Part shown: one piece after another, positions 44,728 to 57,386 of the stretch
How the letters are laid out: each line of letters begins with the position of its first letter
Position numbering within the stretch: position 1 is the stretch's first letter
NCBI GenBank assembly: GCA_022478985.1
Contig: JAKSZP010009287.1
Span: 1-64,000, forward strand
Source: Massospora cicadina
Lineage: Eukaryota; Entomophthoromycota; Entomophthoromycetes; Entomophthorales; Entomophthoraceae
Length of the DNA: 64,000 nucleotides
Direction of reading: 5' to 3'
Position numbers and translations under genes: made by a program
Notes under the pieces: model-generated
Database searches by the model: none
The model's input: the letters and a program-made list of their open reading frames with translations, nothing else
Told to the model about the DNA's origin: nothing

Positions 44728-45016
44728 AGGGGAGGAACCCCAGTTGTAGAGTATGGACTCTCTACCACTGCCTCCCTGAGTTTTATTCCAGTAATGAACT
44801 TGGGCAGGGACGATTATGACTGTGTTGGAGTTACGCACTAATGCCCCAAACTAATATATCAGATAGCAAAGGCGGTCTATGGAGTTCCTGGCCTATCGTA
44901 TGCCGCGCATGGAAGTTTTTCTGGCTTTTATCCTCTTTACCCATTTCTTTGATTCCCTTAATTGGTGTGGTATTATTCCTCAGGTTGGCCCACCTTGAAT
45001 AAAATTAAAATTAAAT
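44728..45016 (+). mobile_element. SINE2 copy 2
   Basis: The 289-bp unit is homologous along its length to the reverse complement of 20002-20279. Start AGGGGAGGAACCCCAGTTGT, end CAGGTTGGCCCACCTTGAAT plus an AAATT-repeat tail. Approximate duplications TATAGAAAATATG (44715-44727) and TATAGATTATATG (45017-45029) flank it with two mismatches. A-box-like TTGTAGAGTATGG and B-box-like GAGTTTTATTCC are present. Confidence 0.72.
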
Positions 45017-45029
45017 TATAGATTATATG

Positions 45030-46900
45030 ATAAACCCCACCAAGGATCCCGTCTTTAGAAATGACCAGAACCCAACCTAAAACTCACAAAAACCTCAGAT
45101 TGCAAACTTGTGCGTCAACCAGGACCACCTGCTCCCCCAGTTGCCATCCGCCAATGCAGATTCTACTATACAACACACTGATAACAGTGGGTTCATTTAA
45201 GACAATATGTCTGATGAAGCCATCTTTATTGACCCTATCTCCACAAGGTAAAATGGGTTGCCAAAATTCAGTCAAAGTTTCATCCATCCAATCAGTACTG
45301 GTATCAAAAATTACCACTACAATTTGGTGACCGCCCCTGGTAGTGAGATAGTTCAACCATCCACCAATTTATTTAATACTGACTTTCAAAGCTTGGTAGA
45401 ATCAAATGTATATGACAGGTTAGATGACCATAATGACCACACCAAAAAACTTGTTTATTTATGGAACAAACCAAGGGTCAAGCCAATTGGCGAGATCATC
45501 CAAGGAGGCAAACTTAATTGCTCAGGAGGCTGCTATTCCCATTAATTTATTCAATTTCAATCCTGAGACCATTCACTTGGAGCCAATTACTACAAATGGC
45601 AACTTGACAAATCAACCCACCATGACCCAAGGTCTCATGTTGGTAACCTGAAAGTTATTGGCCGGAAACCCAAGAAAATTTGGAACATCTAAGTATGGCG
45701 CCAGTTCACAGGGCGCTGGGGTCAACCCTGACAAGACAAAGACCCCAAGGGAACCTGGCTAAAAAATCCATGGAGAACCCATGCTGCCTCCATAGTGTCA
45801 GCACAGACCAAGAAAAATGTTTCAAAAATGCCGCTGGGGCCTGTCAGAAATAATTTACACCTTCTTTACTTACTACTAACCCTTGCAAAGCCACATTAGT
45901 GGCGGAGGTCTAAAAGAGATGGGCCAAAACAAGAGCAAAAGAGCCCTCCTTCACTCCACTCAAGATCATGTAGTTCGCATATATTACAGCCTTAACCCCA
46001 TCAAGTTCTAGTCCAGGACTATTTTAGCTACTTAAAGGCGATATATAAAAACATAGTTGACACCATCAACCACAAAGTGGTGGAAGGCCACTACATTGAT
46101 GTGGGTTTCACTAACCCAGTGGATGTGGACAGCGCGTGGCCACCAACATTGACATCCCATGTGAATCCCTTAACATCACCAGAACTAGGTCAAACCTCAA
46201 GAAGATCTCTGGGTGAATTCAAGTATGCAATTATAGTTATCCCAGAATCATTGAAGCTTGCTCTCCTTAAGAGCTTTTGGAATTTGGCTCCATCCTATCA
46301 GTGGACTTCAGCGTGTCAGCATACTATGCTCTGAATCAACAGGCTTGTGTCACCAGAGCGTCACTTATTCTGAAACCCACGGTAGCCCATAACCTAGAAA
46401 TCTTTATGGATGTCATTATCATCAGATAATTTCTAATTTTTTTGTAGATCATGATTAAGCATGGCCCCGTTGCTCATGGTGCAACGCCTTAGGCCACTTC
46501 TACAACAGCTGCACCATGCGAAAACAACCCTTGTTGACAAAAAATCAGCCACACTGTGGGCTGGAAGGGGCCTCATGCAACAGAAGTTGTTACTCACCAA
46601 CCCATTGGGTTCTAGTAGATGAGCTGTTCCAACCTCACCATAAAGTGGTCAAAAACTTGCAGCATTATACGCAACAAAATCCTAGAAGCCATAGACCCTC
46701 TCCCAGTTGGAACCCCATCCATATCACTGCCCCCATTACCAGCACAAACCAAGCGCAAGTCTTCAAACACCCTCACCAGTTCTTTGGAATACCAACACAG
46801 TGTGCCTCAACCATGGAAGATTTCTTATCAACCAAATTAGATGGAGCTACCCTTGACTCCCAGGCAATAAATACCCCCACCAATGGATGATGCTTAGAGC
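45030..46900 (+). pseudogene. LINE J, ORF1 relic
   Basis: Coding-like stretches precede the endonuclease/RT part. VEGHYIDVGFTNPVDVDSAW (46077 on) resembles the GYFDIGFP segment of the ORF1-only elements. A complete zinc knuckle CSWCNALGHFYNSC lies at 46471-46512, with the CX2CX4HX4C pattern intact. A Pro/Ser-rich region follows. The 5' end of the LINE is not defined; it starts just after SINE2 copy 2. Frames change several times. Confidence 0.62.
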
Positions 46901-47159
46901 ACCCTTGCTAAAGGCAGACCTCTCAACATAGCGTTCCCCCACCATCCCCTCAGATTGCATCTCAGATCTCTTTATTAGTACTGGAAGGGATGATATGGAT
47001 TTGGACAACTCGGATGGATCCCAGATGGAGGGCTTGGGGAGCACCTGAGGTGCCCCTCCTAGTAAAATTAGGGGTGTCTTGCTAAGTTGGCTCACCAGAT
47101 CCTTGACCCTTTCCACCAAGAATGACCCCACCCCTCACCACTCAACTTAATATTCACCA

Positions 47160-48600
47160 AGAGTCAAGCTCAGAGACTTAAAACAAGCCATCTTATGGAT
47201 TCAATATAACCGCCAGCAAACCCCAGTATACAGAAGGGGAAACCTATGATGCCCCATGGGGGAACCCCTAACCCTAAAGTTCTTAAATTTTAGTGACTGT
47301 AGGATAGCTAGGGAGAGCCAATTTACTCCACATCTTTAGGTTGACTCACGTGGATATTGCAGCTATACTTGAGCCCCTATCCACCCTCATAAATGGAAGC
47401 ATAAAACGAAAAGTTTATAGGGAACTCCTGCTAAATGAACTATGAAGTCCTTAACATTATGAATCCCAAGGTGAAATCCAATCATTTTTGGAATTCCTAG
47501 GTGTCACCTAATCTTGACCAAGTTGTCCACCCCCAATTTCTCCTTCTTTGCCACAAGTAATTACCTGACAAGTGAAGGCCATGATAAGGACCAGCTACTG
47601 GAAGAACTTGAATGCCTCCAGCTCCCCTCACCATAAAGCTGATGGTCTATGTCAACATCACACTAAGTTGCATTGAAGACACCATCCATCCTTCCAGACA
47701 GGATTTGTGGGGACCTCACAGCTCCAGGGCTTCCTCTAGACCAGCGGATTTACTGATGCCTTCCCCCTCCGCATCTGGCCTTGGCTGCATGACTCAGATC
47801 TGGTATGAAGAGTGGAAGTTCAGGTCTGCGTCTAAAATTGACATGACTCAATTGGCCCTAGGCTGGTTAGTCAATTCTCTTCTCCCACAATGTGCAATGA
47901 TACCATCTGTGACCATATATCCCTCACTGTGGTCCCCATGACCACCCTCAGATCATCGGCCATTTTTGGCCTAGGATTGCCCCAGCAACACTGAAGAACC
48001 CCTTCACGTGTGAAAAAATGATTGCGGACATCTGTAAACCAGAATTTAATACATCACCCCATTTGCACACCCCTCAAGATAACTGGGCAGAGACAAATTT
48101 GGGGATATTGAGATTCTCCTATGACTGCGCAAAAATCAGATGATTATGGATCATGCCAAGATCAGGAGAGATGAATTCATAATTGTGTGCATTTGGAAAG
48201 AAACTTCCAGCTTACACCTTTCCCAAATGATTGGAAGTATAGGAAGCTACCCAGGAGGTGTGCCACATCATTCTCACTACCCAAGGAGAATGGGCGGCAA
48301 ATTTCACGTCCTTACACTAATACACACAGTGGGGAAGCTCCATTCACTTCTGATATTAGAAACAGAAGACCCGCTCAAAAGCTCAGGAGATTGCAACCCT
48401 AAAGGTGGTGAGCACATTAACCACGGACAAGGAGATAATCACCACAAGAATTATGATACTACTTAATCCTGTTACAGGCTTCCAGGGTGAGCCTGGTGGA
48501 TGTTTGCAATTTCATTGAATGAACTACAGTAATTCCAGCTAACCTCTCACCAGATGAAAACCTTCTAGCTCTTCTTACACTGCATGAGCTGATGGAAATA
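47160..48600 (+). pseudogene. LINE J, ORF2 endonuclease-side relic
   Basis: This is the region between ORF1 and the RT. NDTICDHISLTVVPM near 47900 resembles the terminal SDH motif of apurinic-type LINE endonucleases, and the stretch after it (APATLKNPFTCEKMIADI) resembles the linker that precedes RT. The rest is too decayed to assign motif by motif. The endonuclease identity is inferred mainly from order. Confidence 0.4.
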
Positions 48601-48957
48601 CCTCTTGATCCCCACGCTTAAAGGCCCCTGGCCCAGATGGTATCACAATTAGTGTACTTACCAGATCCTTTAATGGTCACTAAAGTCCCTACAGCCCCTT
48701 TCCTTGACCCTCCTGGTGAGAAAAGAGTATCTTATGACTTAAGGAGCTTAATTATGACCCTCATACATATGAAAGTGGACTGAGAGGGCCTCTCAAACTG
48801 ACATCCAATTTCACTCTTATATATATACCATAAACTTTTTACCAAACTCATAGCTAACCAAATGACAAAGCGGGTGGCGCTCAGCCTTAACCCAGCTCAA
48901 CATGAGTTCATCCCAGGAACATTGCATTGGAGCAACTACAAAGAAACTTCTCGAAAC
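48601..48957 (+). pseudogene. LINE J reverse transcriptase, first part
   Basis: KAPGPDGITISVL (48621 on) is the conserved block before RT domain 1 of non-LTR elements. WHPISLLYIYHKLFTKLIAN then NPAQHEFIPG matches the NWRPISLL...K...ANR and QxGFIPG blocks. The sequence is cut at 48957 by element E. The reading resumes at 60821 on the other side of E. Stops include one at 48781. Confidence 0.82.
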
Positions 48958-48962
48958 TCTGC
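48958..48962. repeat. Target-site duplication left of element E
   Basis: TCTGC here and TCTGT at 60816-60820 flank E and differ by one C-to-T transition. Confidence 0.8.
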
Positions 48963-50080
48963 TGTTGAAATTTATAAGTTTACTGATTATTATCAGTTAC
49001 TAATCTCTATAAATATTTAACTGCACAGGTTCAGGTTTTGTGCAATTCTCCAAATTATATGATAGTAGTTGATATAATTGTTGATAATAGTATGGAGACT
49101 ATTATCTATAGTTGAATTGAAGTACAAGATTTCAGTCCAACACTTGACCAGTTTTTCTTTAAAATACTTATAATGTCCTGAATAGGGATTCGTTCCCTGG
49201 TACCGCTTAACTTAATCTACGCTCAAATCCCTGTTTATGGTTTCTTTCTATGACACACAGTCAGCAATACCCAATTCAATTCAGCATCTTTTCTGGATAC
49301 CCGCTCAGATCCTTACTCTTTATATGAAAGAGTATCCCAACTATAGTACACAGCAATAATTTCCTTGAGAAAGAATATAACTCAAAATGGATTCTGGTAA
49401 AGTATACTAAGATAATACTCTGGTAATTTGTGTCTTTTATTAGTGAATTATTTAGGGAAATTATATTAAGGAATTTGGCGCCCAACCCTCAGTTGGCACC
49501 TCCTTAATGAAACAGCAGCCGTTGCCATTGAATTATCTATCCTCGTCTCAGCAGTGATGGTCTTCCTCATCCTTCCTAGGATTCCATTGTTGGACATCAT
49601 TGAGACCTAAAATTGAAAGAGTCAGAAAACGTGTCCCTAACGTTTTTCTCTCAATCCAAGCGAACCAGCCATATTTGGCAAGCGACCTGCTTAAGTAATG
49701 GGACTTGTTACCCATAAAGGCAGGTCATGAAACAGCTTATTGATTCACTAGTTGCAGGCGGCATCACTCACCTCACAACTTAATCCTAAAATTCCCAATT
49801 AGTCAATGATGAAACCTAACCAATCCTAATTGGTACACCTGATAGTTATCATCCTATCAGATGCCCCTATTTTGTAGGCAACTCTGCCCGATGAGATATT
49901 AAGCATTTATCTCAATTGATCCCTGACAGATCCAAACCAGGAGAATAACCTAAAATCCCCCAAACATAGTTACCTCAAAATCAGGGTCAACCAATATCCA
50001 ATTCACCTCACATTAGGTAATTATCCCCTAGCAGTCCCTGGTAATCTAGTCGGCTGGAAATATGGGCAAAAATATCAACA
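48963..50080 (-). repeat. 3' LTR of Gypsy element E
   Basis: 1118 bp; on the plus strand it reads TGTTGAAATTTATAAG ... AAAATATCAACA. It pairs with 59697-60815 (1119 bp) at clear but reduced identity. Read on the minus strand it begins TGTTGATATTTTTGCCC. Related sequence occurs at 18355-19533. Confidence 0.92.
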
Positions 50081-50095
50081 CATCCCCCCCTATTG
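50081..50095 (-). other. Polypurine tract of element E
   Basis: On the minus strand AATAGGGGGGGATG directly precedes the 3' LTR, like AAGTGGGGGGATG in C. Confidence 0.75.
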
Positions 50096-51430
50096 CCTAG
50101 ATTTCCAGAGAGAAAAGGATCAGGGCAGGAGAACACCACTTAGGACAATCAGTTGATTACTTCATTTGTTCAAGTGGAATACAATCATCAGTACTCAACG
50201 CTTCTCAGGTTAACCTTCAGCATGTGGCTCTCTTCCTCTTCCTCCTTGCTACTGCCTACTCAGAGTGCGGTCCCCATGATCTACTGTCATGCCAGGATGA
50301 TTGATTTACTCATGACAATATTAATCATGGGATCTGGTTTTCCCCCATCAGGGCATATGACTTGCTGTCATATTCATGATTCTTGGTCCGGCGTCCTCAA
50401 TTTCCTAGTTTTCTCCTCATCCTTGACAGGAGATTCTTGCCATTGATGTTCATTTCATGGCACAATTAAGAATGCTAATTTATGATCGACCTTGTTATTT
50501 TCTCAATAGCCTCTTGGCTCATATCATTCCTAATTCTTCTCTTGAGATCTTGTCGCATTAAATTTGAGATTAATTTCTCCAAAATTGGATCTTGTTAATT
50601 TCAGAGTGCATAATGTTTACTATCATATAAGTCCAACATTTCCCTCTCATCCAGCTCCTATGTCTAATTCTGAGTCTCAGTGACAGCTGCTAAATAGCTT
50701 ATCTGATAAAGACCTTCAGCTCTTCCAGTGGATGAGTCAATCTGCACACCAGAACCTTTTCTATGGTCCTTCCAGGACTTATACTTCTAGGCAAGTACCA
50801 GTAGCCAGTCCTTCTGTGGTATTACTGGAAATGGTAACTAACCCTTCTGAAACCAGGTTAGCAATTTCAAAACAACTTGCAAACAATCCTTCCTCTGTCA
50901 TCAATTTCTCGCAGGGATCTGCTTCTGCTCAACAAACTTGGTTCTGAGTAGGTCTAGCCTCACTACATCTGGTCTCACATAGGTTTTGATGGGTTATTTA
51001 ATCCTATTGTGATCCATCCTGCCTCCCTCAAGAGGCGACATAGGCGGGATCATCCCTGAATAACGGATAACCAATAAAAAACAAAATAAATAGAAAGTGT
51101 TGTTTTTCTATGCGTTTTTTATTATCTCTTTTTCCCATATTATATCAATCTTTTATTTTTTTCTGCTTTTTTCCATGGAACTTGACCTTTTTTTATTTCA
51201 GTGGTCCATCCTTTTTATTATTCCCTCAAACTGGATCCTAGGTATACTTAGACCTACCAGTTTCTATGGTTCAGCAGTCTTACCTTTTTAATACTTAACC
51301 ATATATTTTGGTTCAGCGGCCCTTTTTTGGACTTAACCAAATCATTAGGACATAACCAAATTTAATGGTTCAGTGTCCCTTAGGGACTCTTTTTTTATTA
51401 TTTTTTCCTTGATCCATCGCTTTAAATACT
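50096..51430 (-). other. 3' region of element E between integrase and LTR
   Basis: Decayed integrase tail and untranslated DNA with T-rich stretches on the plus strand (51090-51420). The phrase TGGTTCAGC..CC recurs near 51265, 51309 and 51367, suggesting a degenerate short tandem. No separate gene is recognised. Confidence 0.5.
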
Positions 51431-52505
51431 TAGCATGGACTCAATTTACTATTCTTCCATCCAAGAGGTTCTTGATGGAGTAGGCGTCCATTGCTGTCTT
51501 GGTGATAATCAATTGAAACTGACCACAATGCATCCAATTTGTTTCTTCTCCAAAAACCATGCATATCACAATAGGCAACTATTTAACCTATTTGGTATTC
51601 TGATAGAGCCTGTCAGTTCTTATTGTCCATCATTTTTGCTCATATCCTTTTCTTCAAAGTCATATCAAATGCTTACAATTGCATATTGATCAAGATATTC
51701 ATCAATCAGTTCAGGTACTGCACAGCACTCATCCCCAATGTTGATTCCAACACCTAATATAAAATTGGTGTCAACGCGGCTTTCCTCCCATAAAGTAACT
51801 CAAATGGCATTTTTCCCGTCACTTTATGATGACTGATATTGTAGGCGAACGTCACTGAACTCAGTTACGTCCCTTACACAGAAGTTCTTCTTGTGACCAG
51901 CTTCCTCAGCATCATGGCCAGCATCCCATTAACTCGTTCCACCAGTCTGTTCATCTCTGACTGGTAGGTTACAGACATGACTCCTCAGCTCCCCATTATT
52001 CCATTTAATTGCGGGATCACATGAGATGTGAAATTTTCCCATTGTCACTCAGCAGGACCTGTGGGCATCCATGTCAGTATACTACTTGATCTAGGGTGAA
52101 CTTCGCAGTACTGGTAGCATCTACTTTCGCCAGGGCCTTCATCTCAACCCATCTCTTCAGATGATTGATTGCAACTATTATGTACTTGACTCCCCCTGTG
52201 CTCATCATCAGTAGTCCCATCACATTGATGGATACCATATGCCAAGCAAATCCAGGGCGGATCATTCAGTATCCAATCGTATTCTTATGTGGCTTATGCA
52301 ACTGGCACTCCACACAGCAAGCCAGATAGTCTGCGACATCATAGTTGATTGACTCCCAATAGTACTGGCGAATATGGTTAGTAAATTTTCTCAGGCCTCT
52401 ATGCCCAACGACCTTAGGAGCAGCTTGAATGATAGCTTCTCTTTCTACCACTTTTGGGAATAGTAACTGCTTCCCATTAATCATATTGAAAACGTGTCCA
52501 TTCAT
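51431..52505 (-). pseudogene. pol: Integrase relic of element E
   Basis: The zinc-binding half is well kept: GHRGLRKFTNHIRQYYWESI, then NYDVADYLACCVECQLHK (HH-CC ligands present). The core has SINVMGLLMMSTGGVKYIIV and AINHLKRWVEMKALAKV; downstream CPQVLLSDNGK carries the second Asp. A stop separates the zinc half from the core at 52266, and later frames shift. The C-terminal part runs towards 51430. Confidence 0.82.
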
Positions 52506-52741
52506 GGTCTCAGTGTTTTACATCACTTTTTGAAGCGTACCTTTAATTTCTCAGAGCTCGTTCCCAATTTTTCCATTGACCATTCTCTGGAATAACTCAT
52601 CCGCCTGCTGGTATACCATCTGGACCTTTGGTAACCACAATAAGCCATCCACATTCTGATGAGAAGCCCCTCTTGGTGGACAATCTCATAATTGCAAGCC
52701 TGTAACTTCAGTGCCCATTGGTCCAGTCATCCTTCTGGTTC

Positions 52742-53005
52742 TTATAAATTGTGAAGCCAACGCAACAAGGAGTGGTCCGTCACCACTTTGAAGTGCGTTC
52801 TGTGGATGTACACCCAAAACTGTTTACAGGCGTAAATGATCACAAGGCATTCACGCTCAGTTACGGTGTAGTTCCTCTCAGCAGCTGAGAGTGTCCGGCT
52901 CACATATGCCACAAGATGTTCATCCCCAAGTTCATCTACATGGCTCAATACGGCGCCAATCACCATCAAAAAAGCATCAGTTTTTATAATAAATTTATTG
53001 ATCAA
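52742..53005 (-). pseudogene. pol: RNase H relic of element E
   Basis: IIKTDAFLMVIGAVLSHVDE, YVSRTLSAAERNYTVTEREC and HFKVVTDHSLLRWLHNL are all present with the catalytic Asp of TDA and of TDH intact. The frame is open throughout, making this one of the least damaged domains. Upstream it joins the RT connection (NDLLQYLIDSLIFY). Confidence 0.85.
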
Positions 53006-53960
53006 AAGTTTGGATATAGAAAATCAGAGAATCTATCAAGTACTGGAGTAAATCATTAGAGGATTTTTGTGCTTCTTCATTCCATATTCTTCCTTTCTTT
53101 GGATCTTTCAGCAGATGGAATAAGGGCTCAGAGATTCTGGCAAAATCCCAATTAAATCTTCTATAGTATCTGACCATTCCATTGAAACACTTGGATATCT
53201 AAGACATTCTTTGGCACAGCCATTCGTTCTATGGCTTTGATCTTCTGGGATTACAGCTGCAGTCCACTAGAGTTGATAATAAATCCCATATACCAACTTT
53301 TTCTTGAAGAAGTGACACTTCCTCAGCTTAATCTTCAGGTTGGCTGTGGATAGTCTCTTGAAAACTTCCTCCAAATGATGCAAATGGTCAGTAAACGTCC
53401 TACCAAACACGGTTTTGTCCAAGTACACTAAGATGTATGACAACTTCAAGTCATTTAGTATTTCGTCCATGGACCCCTGGAACTTCGCAGGCACATTGCA
53501 CAGACCCTGGGGCATCCTTGTCAGTTGATATAGCCCCTGCGCAGTGATAATTGCACATTTTTCTTGGTCTTCTTTTGTTAAATAGATTTTCCAATATCCT
53601 GATATTAGATCCATTATGGAGAAATACTTCATTTCTCACAATTAATCTAGCGCATTGTTGATTCTTAATAGGGGGTATGAATCCTCCTTCATAATCTTGT
53701 TTAGCTTCCAATATTCGATCACCACCCAATTAAGCCATCCTTCTTCTTCACAATAAGAACTGGACTCACCCAGGGACTTAACGACTGAACTAGAAGCCTA
53801 TGCTTCACTAGTTTGCTGATTCCTTCCTCCACTACTGCATCAGCCACCTTCGACCATCAGATAAGTCTCATCCTGATCAGTAGATTTTCTCTGGTATTGA
53901 CCTTGTGGATCACATCTCTTGAGCATCCCAAATTGTGGTCATCCTGGGCAAATACTTCCC
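53006..53960 (-). pseudogene. pol: Reverse transcriptase relic of element E
   Basis: MKYFSIMDLISGYWKIYLTK, MPQGLCNVPAKFQGSMDEIL and LKLSYILVYLDKTVFGRTF are clear RT blocks. YLDD reads YLDK, abolishing catalysis. FTDHLHHLEEVFKRLSTANL and RKCHFFKKKLVY complete the domain. The pre-RT segment (ELFEKYWEVFAQDDHNLGC) lies near 53930-53990. Stops and shifts separate the pieces. Confidence 0.85.
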
Positions 53961-54640
53961 AATATTTTTCAAACAATTCAAACACCTCCTCTTGCTGTCC
54001 TTCCATCAGGTCAGCGAGTTGCTCTCAATCAACCAAAAGATTAATAACTCAGTTACCATGGACAGTAATCCCACCTTATCAAAGGTCCCAAAAATTGTGG
54101 TTTTTCTCAGTTTATCCATCAGGATTAAATGACCAAATTTGATGTTCAAATTCTTCTCAATCTTCATTGGTTTTTGCTTAAATTCGCAAGGAGAACTTGA
54201 ATTTCTCCATGGCCTGGCATTATTAGCCCAAGAGCCACCCAAGGCTCTACTCTGGACTTCTTCCAGGGGCTTCCGACCTCCCCATACAGCAGCTCCAGTA
54301 TCTCTGTTGAGAATTTTTACATTCTCAATACTAGGTGACTCCATTAGTGTGCCAGGACAAACAGTATGAAGACTGCTGGCCCTTGCTTTTCACAATCATT
54401 GGTGATCTTTCCCTAGAAATTCGCAGGGCATCCACCAATCCAGCAGACCAACAACTTCTCCTTATGAGGCTTAACCACTCGTTATAGCTCAGAGTTACTC
54501 TTTGGGACTTGTCCAACAATTGTGGTTCAGAGGCCTCTATTGACTCCCTCAGGGTTTCTCCACTTCAATCTTTCCAGTTCATCATTGTTGTGCTAGTTGC
54601 TTAGGTTCCCACGGGTTTCCATCTAGTTAAGGTTTGAGTT
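53961..54640 (-). pseudogene. Spacer between protease and RT of element E
   Basis: The minus-strand frame 54006-54344 stays open for 112 codons (IENVKILNRDTGAAVWGGRK onward, then HLILMDKLRKTTIFGTFDKV). It corresponds in position to the pre-RT spacer of A but without a recognisable domain. Part of the pol polyprotein. Confidence 0.5.
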
Positions 54641-54932
54641 GGTTGCGCTGACCACTCCAGGTGTTTTAACCCAGCACCTAACAACTGGGGGATCTTGAGC
54701 CCCGCCTCTACAAGCTAAGCTAACTACTGTTAACTAAGAACTTAATAAAGATGGAAGACAGTAGATATTTTATATTAGAATAAAAAGCCAGCCCTTAAAT
54801 AGGGTGGCTAAAATATGATAATTGTGATCGTACTGGTGTATAATTATCACGAGGAATATAATGGGAAATAGGGGTGTGAAGGTTATGAACTACTTGAGGC
54901 AGCATCAGTGGCAGTTGGTTTATAAAAGGCTA

Positions 54933-55182
54933 TATCATATGGCATTCGTCAGTTTATGAAAAATGATTAAATTCATTAGATATAGTATATATATTACATG
55001 TGAGGAAGCCTCTTGATGTGGATCAATTTAGCCTTAAATGAATTTGCTTCACTCCTTTATCATATGGCATTCGTCAGCTTAGGGGTAATTGATTACATTC
55101 ATTAGATATAGTTTATATATCACATGTGAGGCAGCCTCTTGATGTGGATCAATTTAACCTTAAATGGATTCTCTTCACTCCT
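54933..55182. repeat. Tandem duplication, 2 x 125 bp
   Basis: 54933-55057 and 55058-55182 are collinear copies (TATCATATGGCATTCGTCAG ... CTTCACTCCT) with about a dozen substitutions, so the duplication is not recent. It lies in E between the RT side and the ORF1-only insertion. Confidence 0.88.
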
Positions 55183-55639
55183 GCTCACATCCTATTGTGG
55201 TCTCAGACTGACAATCAATATACTTTGCAATTAAAGCTTTTCTGGTTTCATCAATTCAGCAATTATTCGATTCTCAAAAATGGAATACAATTATAAAATT
55301 CATCATGTAATAAGTTCTTATCTGTAATTGCAATTTACTTGCCATTAGATTGTATATCAACTCTCAACATTGTAAGCATAAATACAAGATAAGAAAGATC
55401 TAATCATTGACTCAACCCTAAGATTAATGCTGAGCTTATTCCTTAGCCAAGGATAACATCAACTAGGAATGAAATTCCAACAATCTCTAATGTCAACACT
55501 GTGTCAGCTATTACCTGTGATCAAGGCGATATAGTTTTTAAATTCTTGATCCTTAGTGAAAACTATAATTTTCTAGGTTCTCCATTGGCATATCTCGGCA
55601 CTTCCAACCAACTAGATGGTATTAAATTGGGACTATGCC

Positions 55640-55654
55640 ATCATTGTATATCAA
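55640..55654. repeat. Target-site duplication of ORF1-only copy 2 (left)
   Basis: ATCATTGTATATCAA is repeated exactly at 57561-57575. Confidence 0.9.
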
Positions 55655-55751
55655 AAGCTTTTCTTTCCACTTGACATCAATTCTGAGTTATTTTAGAAAA
55701 ATGAGTCAAATTTCCACCACCGCCCCATCGCACCAATCTCAAAATTTATGT

Positions 55752-56260
55752 CCTCAGATCCACCACCTGCTGCCCCAGTATGGGGTAGCGTTGCTCCACC
55801 CGCTAGCTTTTACCACCCAGCAGGCAAACACATGCGGACTGGCTCGTCCAGTCTGCCAAATACTTCCAGTCACTATGTCCCACCAAAGGACTTAGCATTT
55901 CACCTTGCATGAGCACACCTAACCCACCCCCACTCCCTAGCCCTACCCCAATCCAATATTCACTTTTGCCTCCGCATTGAGTACAGACATCTATTCCTGT
56001 ATGCCAACAAAGTGATAATTGAGCTGGCAATGGCCACCTTCATGCCAGAAGGGTTTATCAACTTCCACCCATACAAGGGCTATTTCGATATTGGATTCCC
56101 CACTGAAGAGGATGTAGCCACTGCAGCAAGTATACAAATAATTTATAGAAATACCCCCATTAATACCACCCAAACACGCCTCCCAGAGGATACCACACTT
56201 GTGATAACCTTTGCAAACCTCCCCTCACACCTTCCCCTCAAAAATTATAAGAGGAGTTGA
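55752..56260 (+). pseudogene. ORF1-like protein, copy 2 (N-terminal domain)
   Basis: The best frame reads APPASFYHPAGKHMRTGSSS, then (after one stop) LRIEYRHLFLYANKVIIELA, FHPYKGYFDIGFPTEEDVAT and TTQTRLPEDTTLVITFANLP. It is collinear with copy 1. A frame change occurs near 56260. No homologous named domain is recognised; the size and place would suit a LINE ORF1 RNA-binding module. Confidence 0.65.
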
Positions 56261-56778
56261 TGTCAGGGTTGTCCACTTATGGTGAAAACCCTATCCTCCA
56301 ATTCGTTGTCCCAAGCGGTGCTGAACGCCTCACAGCACCTTGGGCAATGACCACTATTACCCCCACCAGCCAAACATGGCCCAGCACATCCCACAGCATA
56401 CCTATATCTCATCCGCACCTGACAATTTTTTGGGCCTGCACCAACAATAGTCGCACAATTTGCCCCATCTGCTATAAATTGGACCACACCAAAAAGGTAT
56501 GTCATTATATTTCACACCCTTCAAACATGGACAACACCACCAATGAGGCCACACCAACAGCATTTGAGCGGGGATTTTGGCTTCTAACCCCACAGGCCAT
56601 GCACTCAAATCAGAAGCAAAATCTAGCACCTCAAACCCAAGCTGGCCAATGCACACCCATGCCAACCGATCAGATGCAGGATTGGACTACTGTTCAACAC
56701 AGAAAATCACCCGCCCCAAAACCTACCAAATTAAAATCACCTACCCACATATCCTCCCAAATCAATCTAAATCCCTGA
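56257..56778 (+). pseudogene. ORF1-like protein, copy 2 (central part with zinc knuckle)
   Basis: The 173-codon frame contains LQFVVPSGAERLTAPWA (copy 1: VFAIPSGVEHLAGP) and an intact CX2CX4HX4C knuckle, CPICYKLDHTKKVC, at 56461-56502. A Gln/Pro/Thr-rich linker follows, ending with QDWTTVQHRKSPAPKP. The intact metal ligands support a nucleic-acid-binding role. Confidence 0.72.
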
Positions 56779-56975
56779 AAATATTTGGAGGAAGTAACTG
56801 AATCAGGTGAAATTGTCCCACCACCGAGCTATTCAATTGATTTAGCACCTTAACTTAATTCAGACTTTGATACCCCAGCCCCAACGCTCTGATATGACTG
56901 TAGACCTGGAGCCTTTTTCAAAAAATACCACCAGCTTGCCGCGACTGCAGTAGCCAATCCCAATATTCACCATAC

Positions 56976-57386
56976 TTGCATACTATGTGCAAAATGGTCA
57001 CGGAATTTAAAAATGGGCTGCACACCCCCTTGTTCCCCTCCAAATTTTTTCTCCTATTGCAAAAGAGGAAATCTAACGCCTCCAAAAAACTGCCACCACC
57101 GACGTCAAAAGTTGCTGAACTGGAAGATTTTCCCCATCCACATGCACCACAAGAAAAAACTGCAAAACTTAAACAACTTCTCGACTCCTGCATCCAGGCT
57201 GAACACCACATTGCCAAACTCACAGAGGCTCTAATCCAGGCCCAAATAGTCGATCTCAACAACTACCTACTCCACCTTGACCCTCATCCTGCAGATGCTC
57301 CAACCCCCCTACTCTCAGCATTGGTCCGCCTCTACAATGCTGATCCTGAAGATGACCTGCCTGATCCCCCTCACCCTCTGCCATGA
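56976..57386 (+). pseudogene. ORF1-like protein, copy 2 (C-terminal helical domain)
   Basis: A 136-codon frame with EKTAKLKQLLDSCIQAEHHI then AKLTEALIQAQIVDLNNYLL (heptad-like), followed by PADAPTPLLSALVRLYNADP and EDDLPDPPHPLP before a TGA. Each block has a counterpart in copy 1 (15460-15735). Likely oligomerisation domain by analogy with LINE ORF1 proteins. Confidence 0.65.

Noticed and set aside
45084..45356. Minus-strand 90-codon frame at the LINE J start.
   Set aside because: No recognised domain; the plus-strand LINE reading explains the composition.
49480..49500. GGCGCCCAAC inside the E LTR resembles a retroviral primer-binding site.
   Set aside because: It lies in the middle of the LTR. 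The real primer site follows the 5' LTR at 59680-59694.
54006..54344. 112-codon minus-strand frame considered as a separate host gene inside element E.
   Set aside because: It lies exactly in the pre-RT spacer of E, in the pol orientation, and is more simply part of the polyprotein.
56263..56665. Minus-strand open stretches over the ORF1-like gene (56263-56505, 56402-56665).
   Set aside because: They shadow the plus-strand coding sequence with its conserved zinc knuckle.
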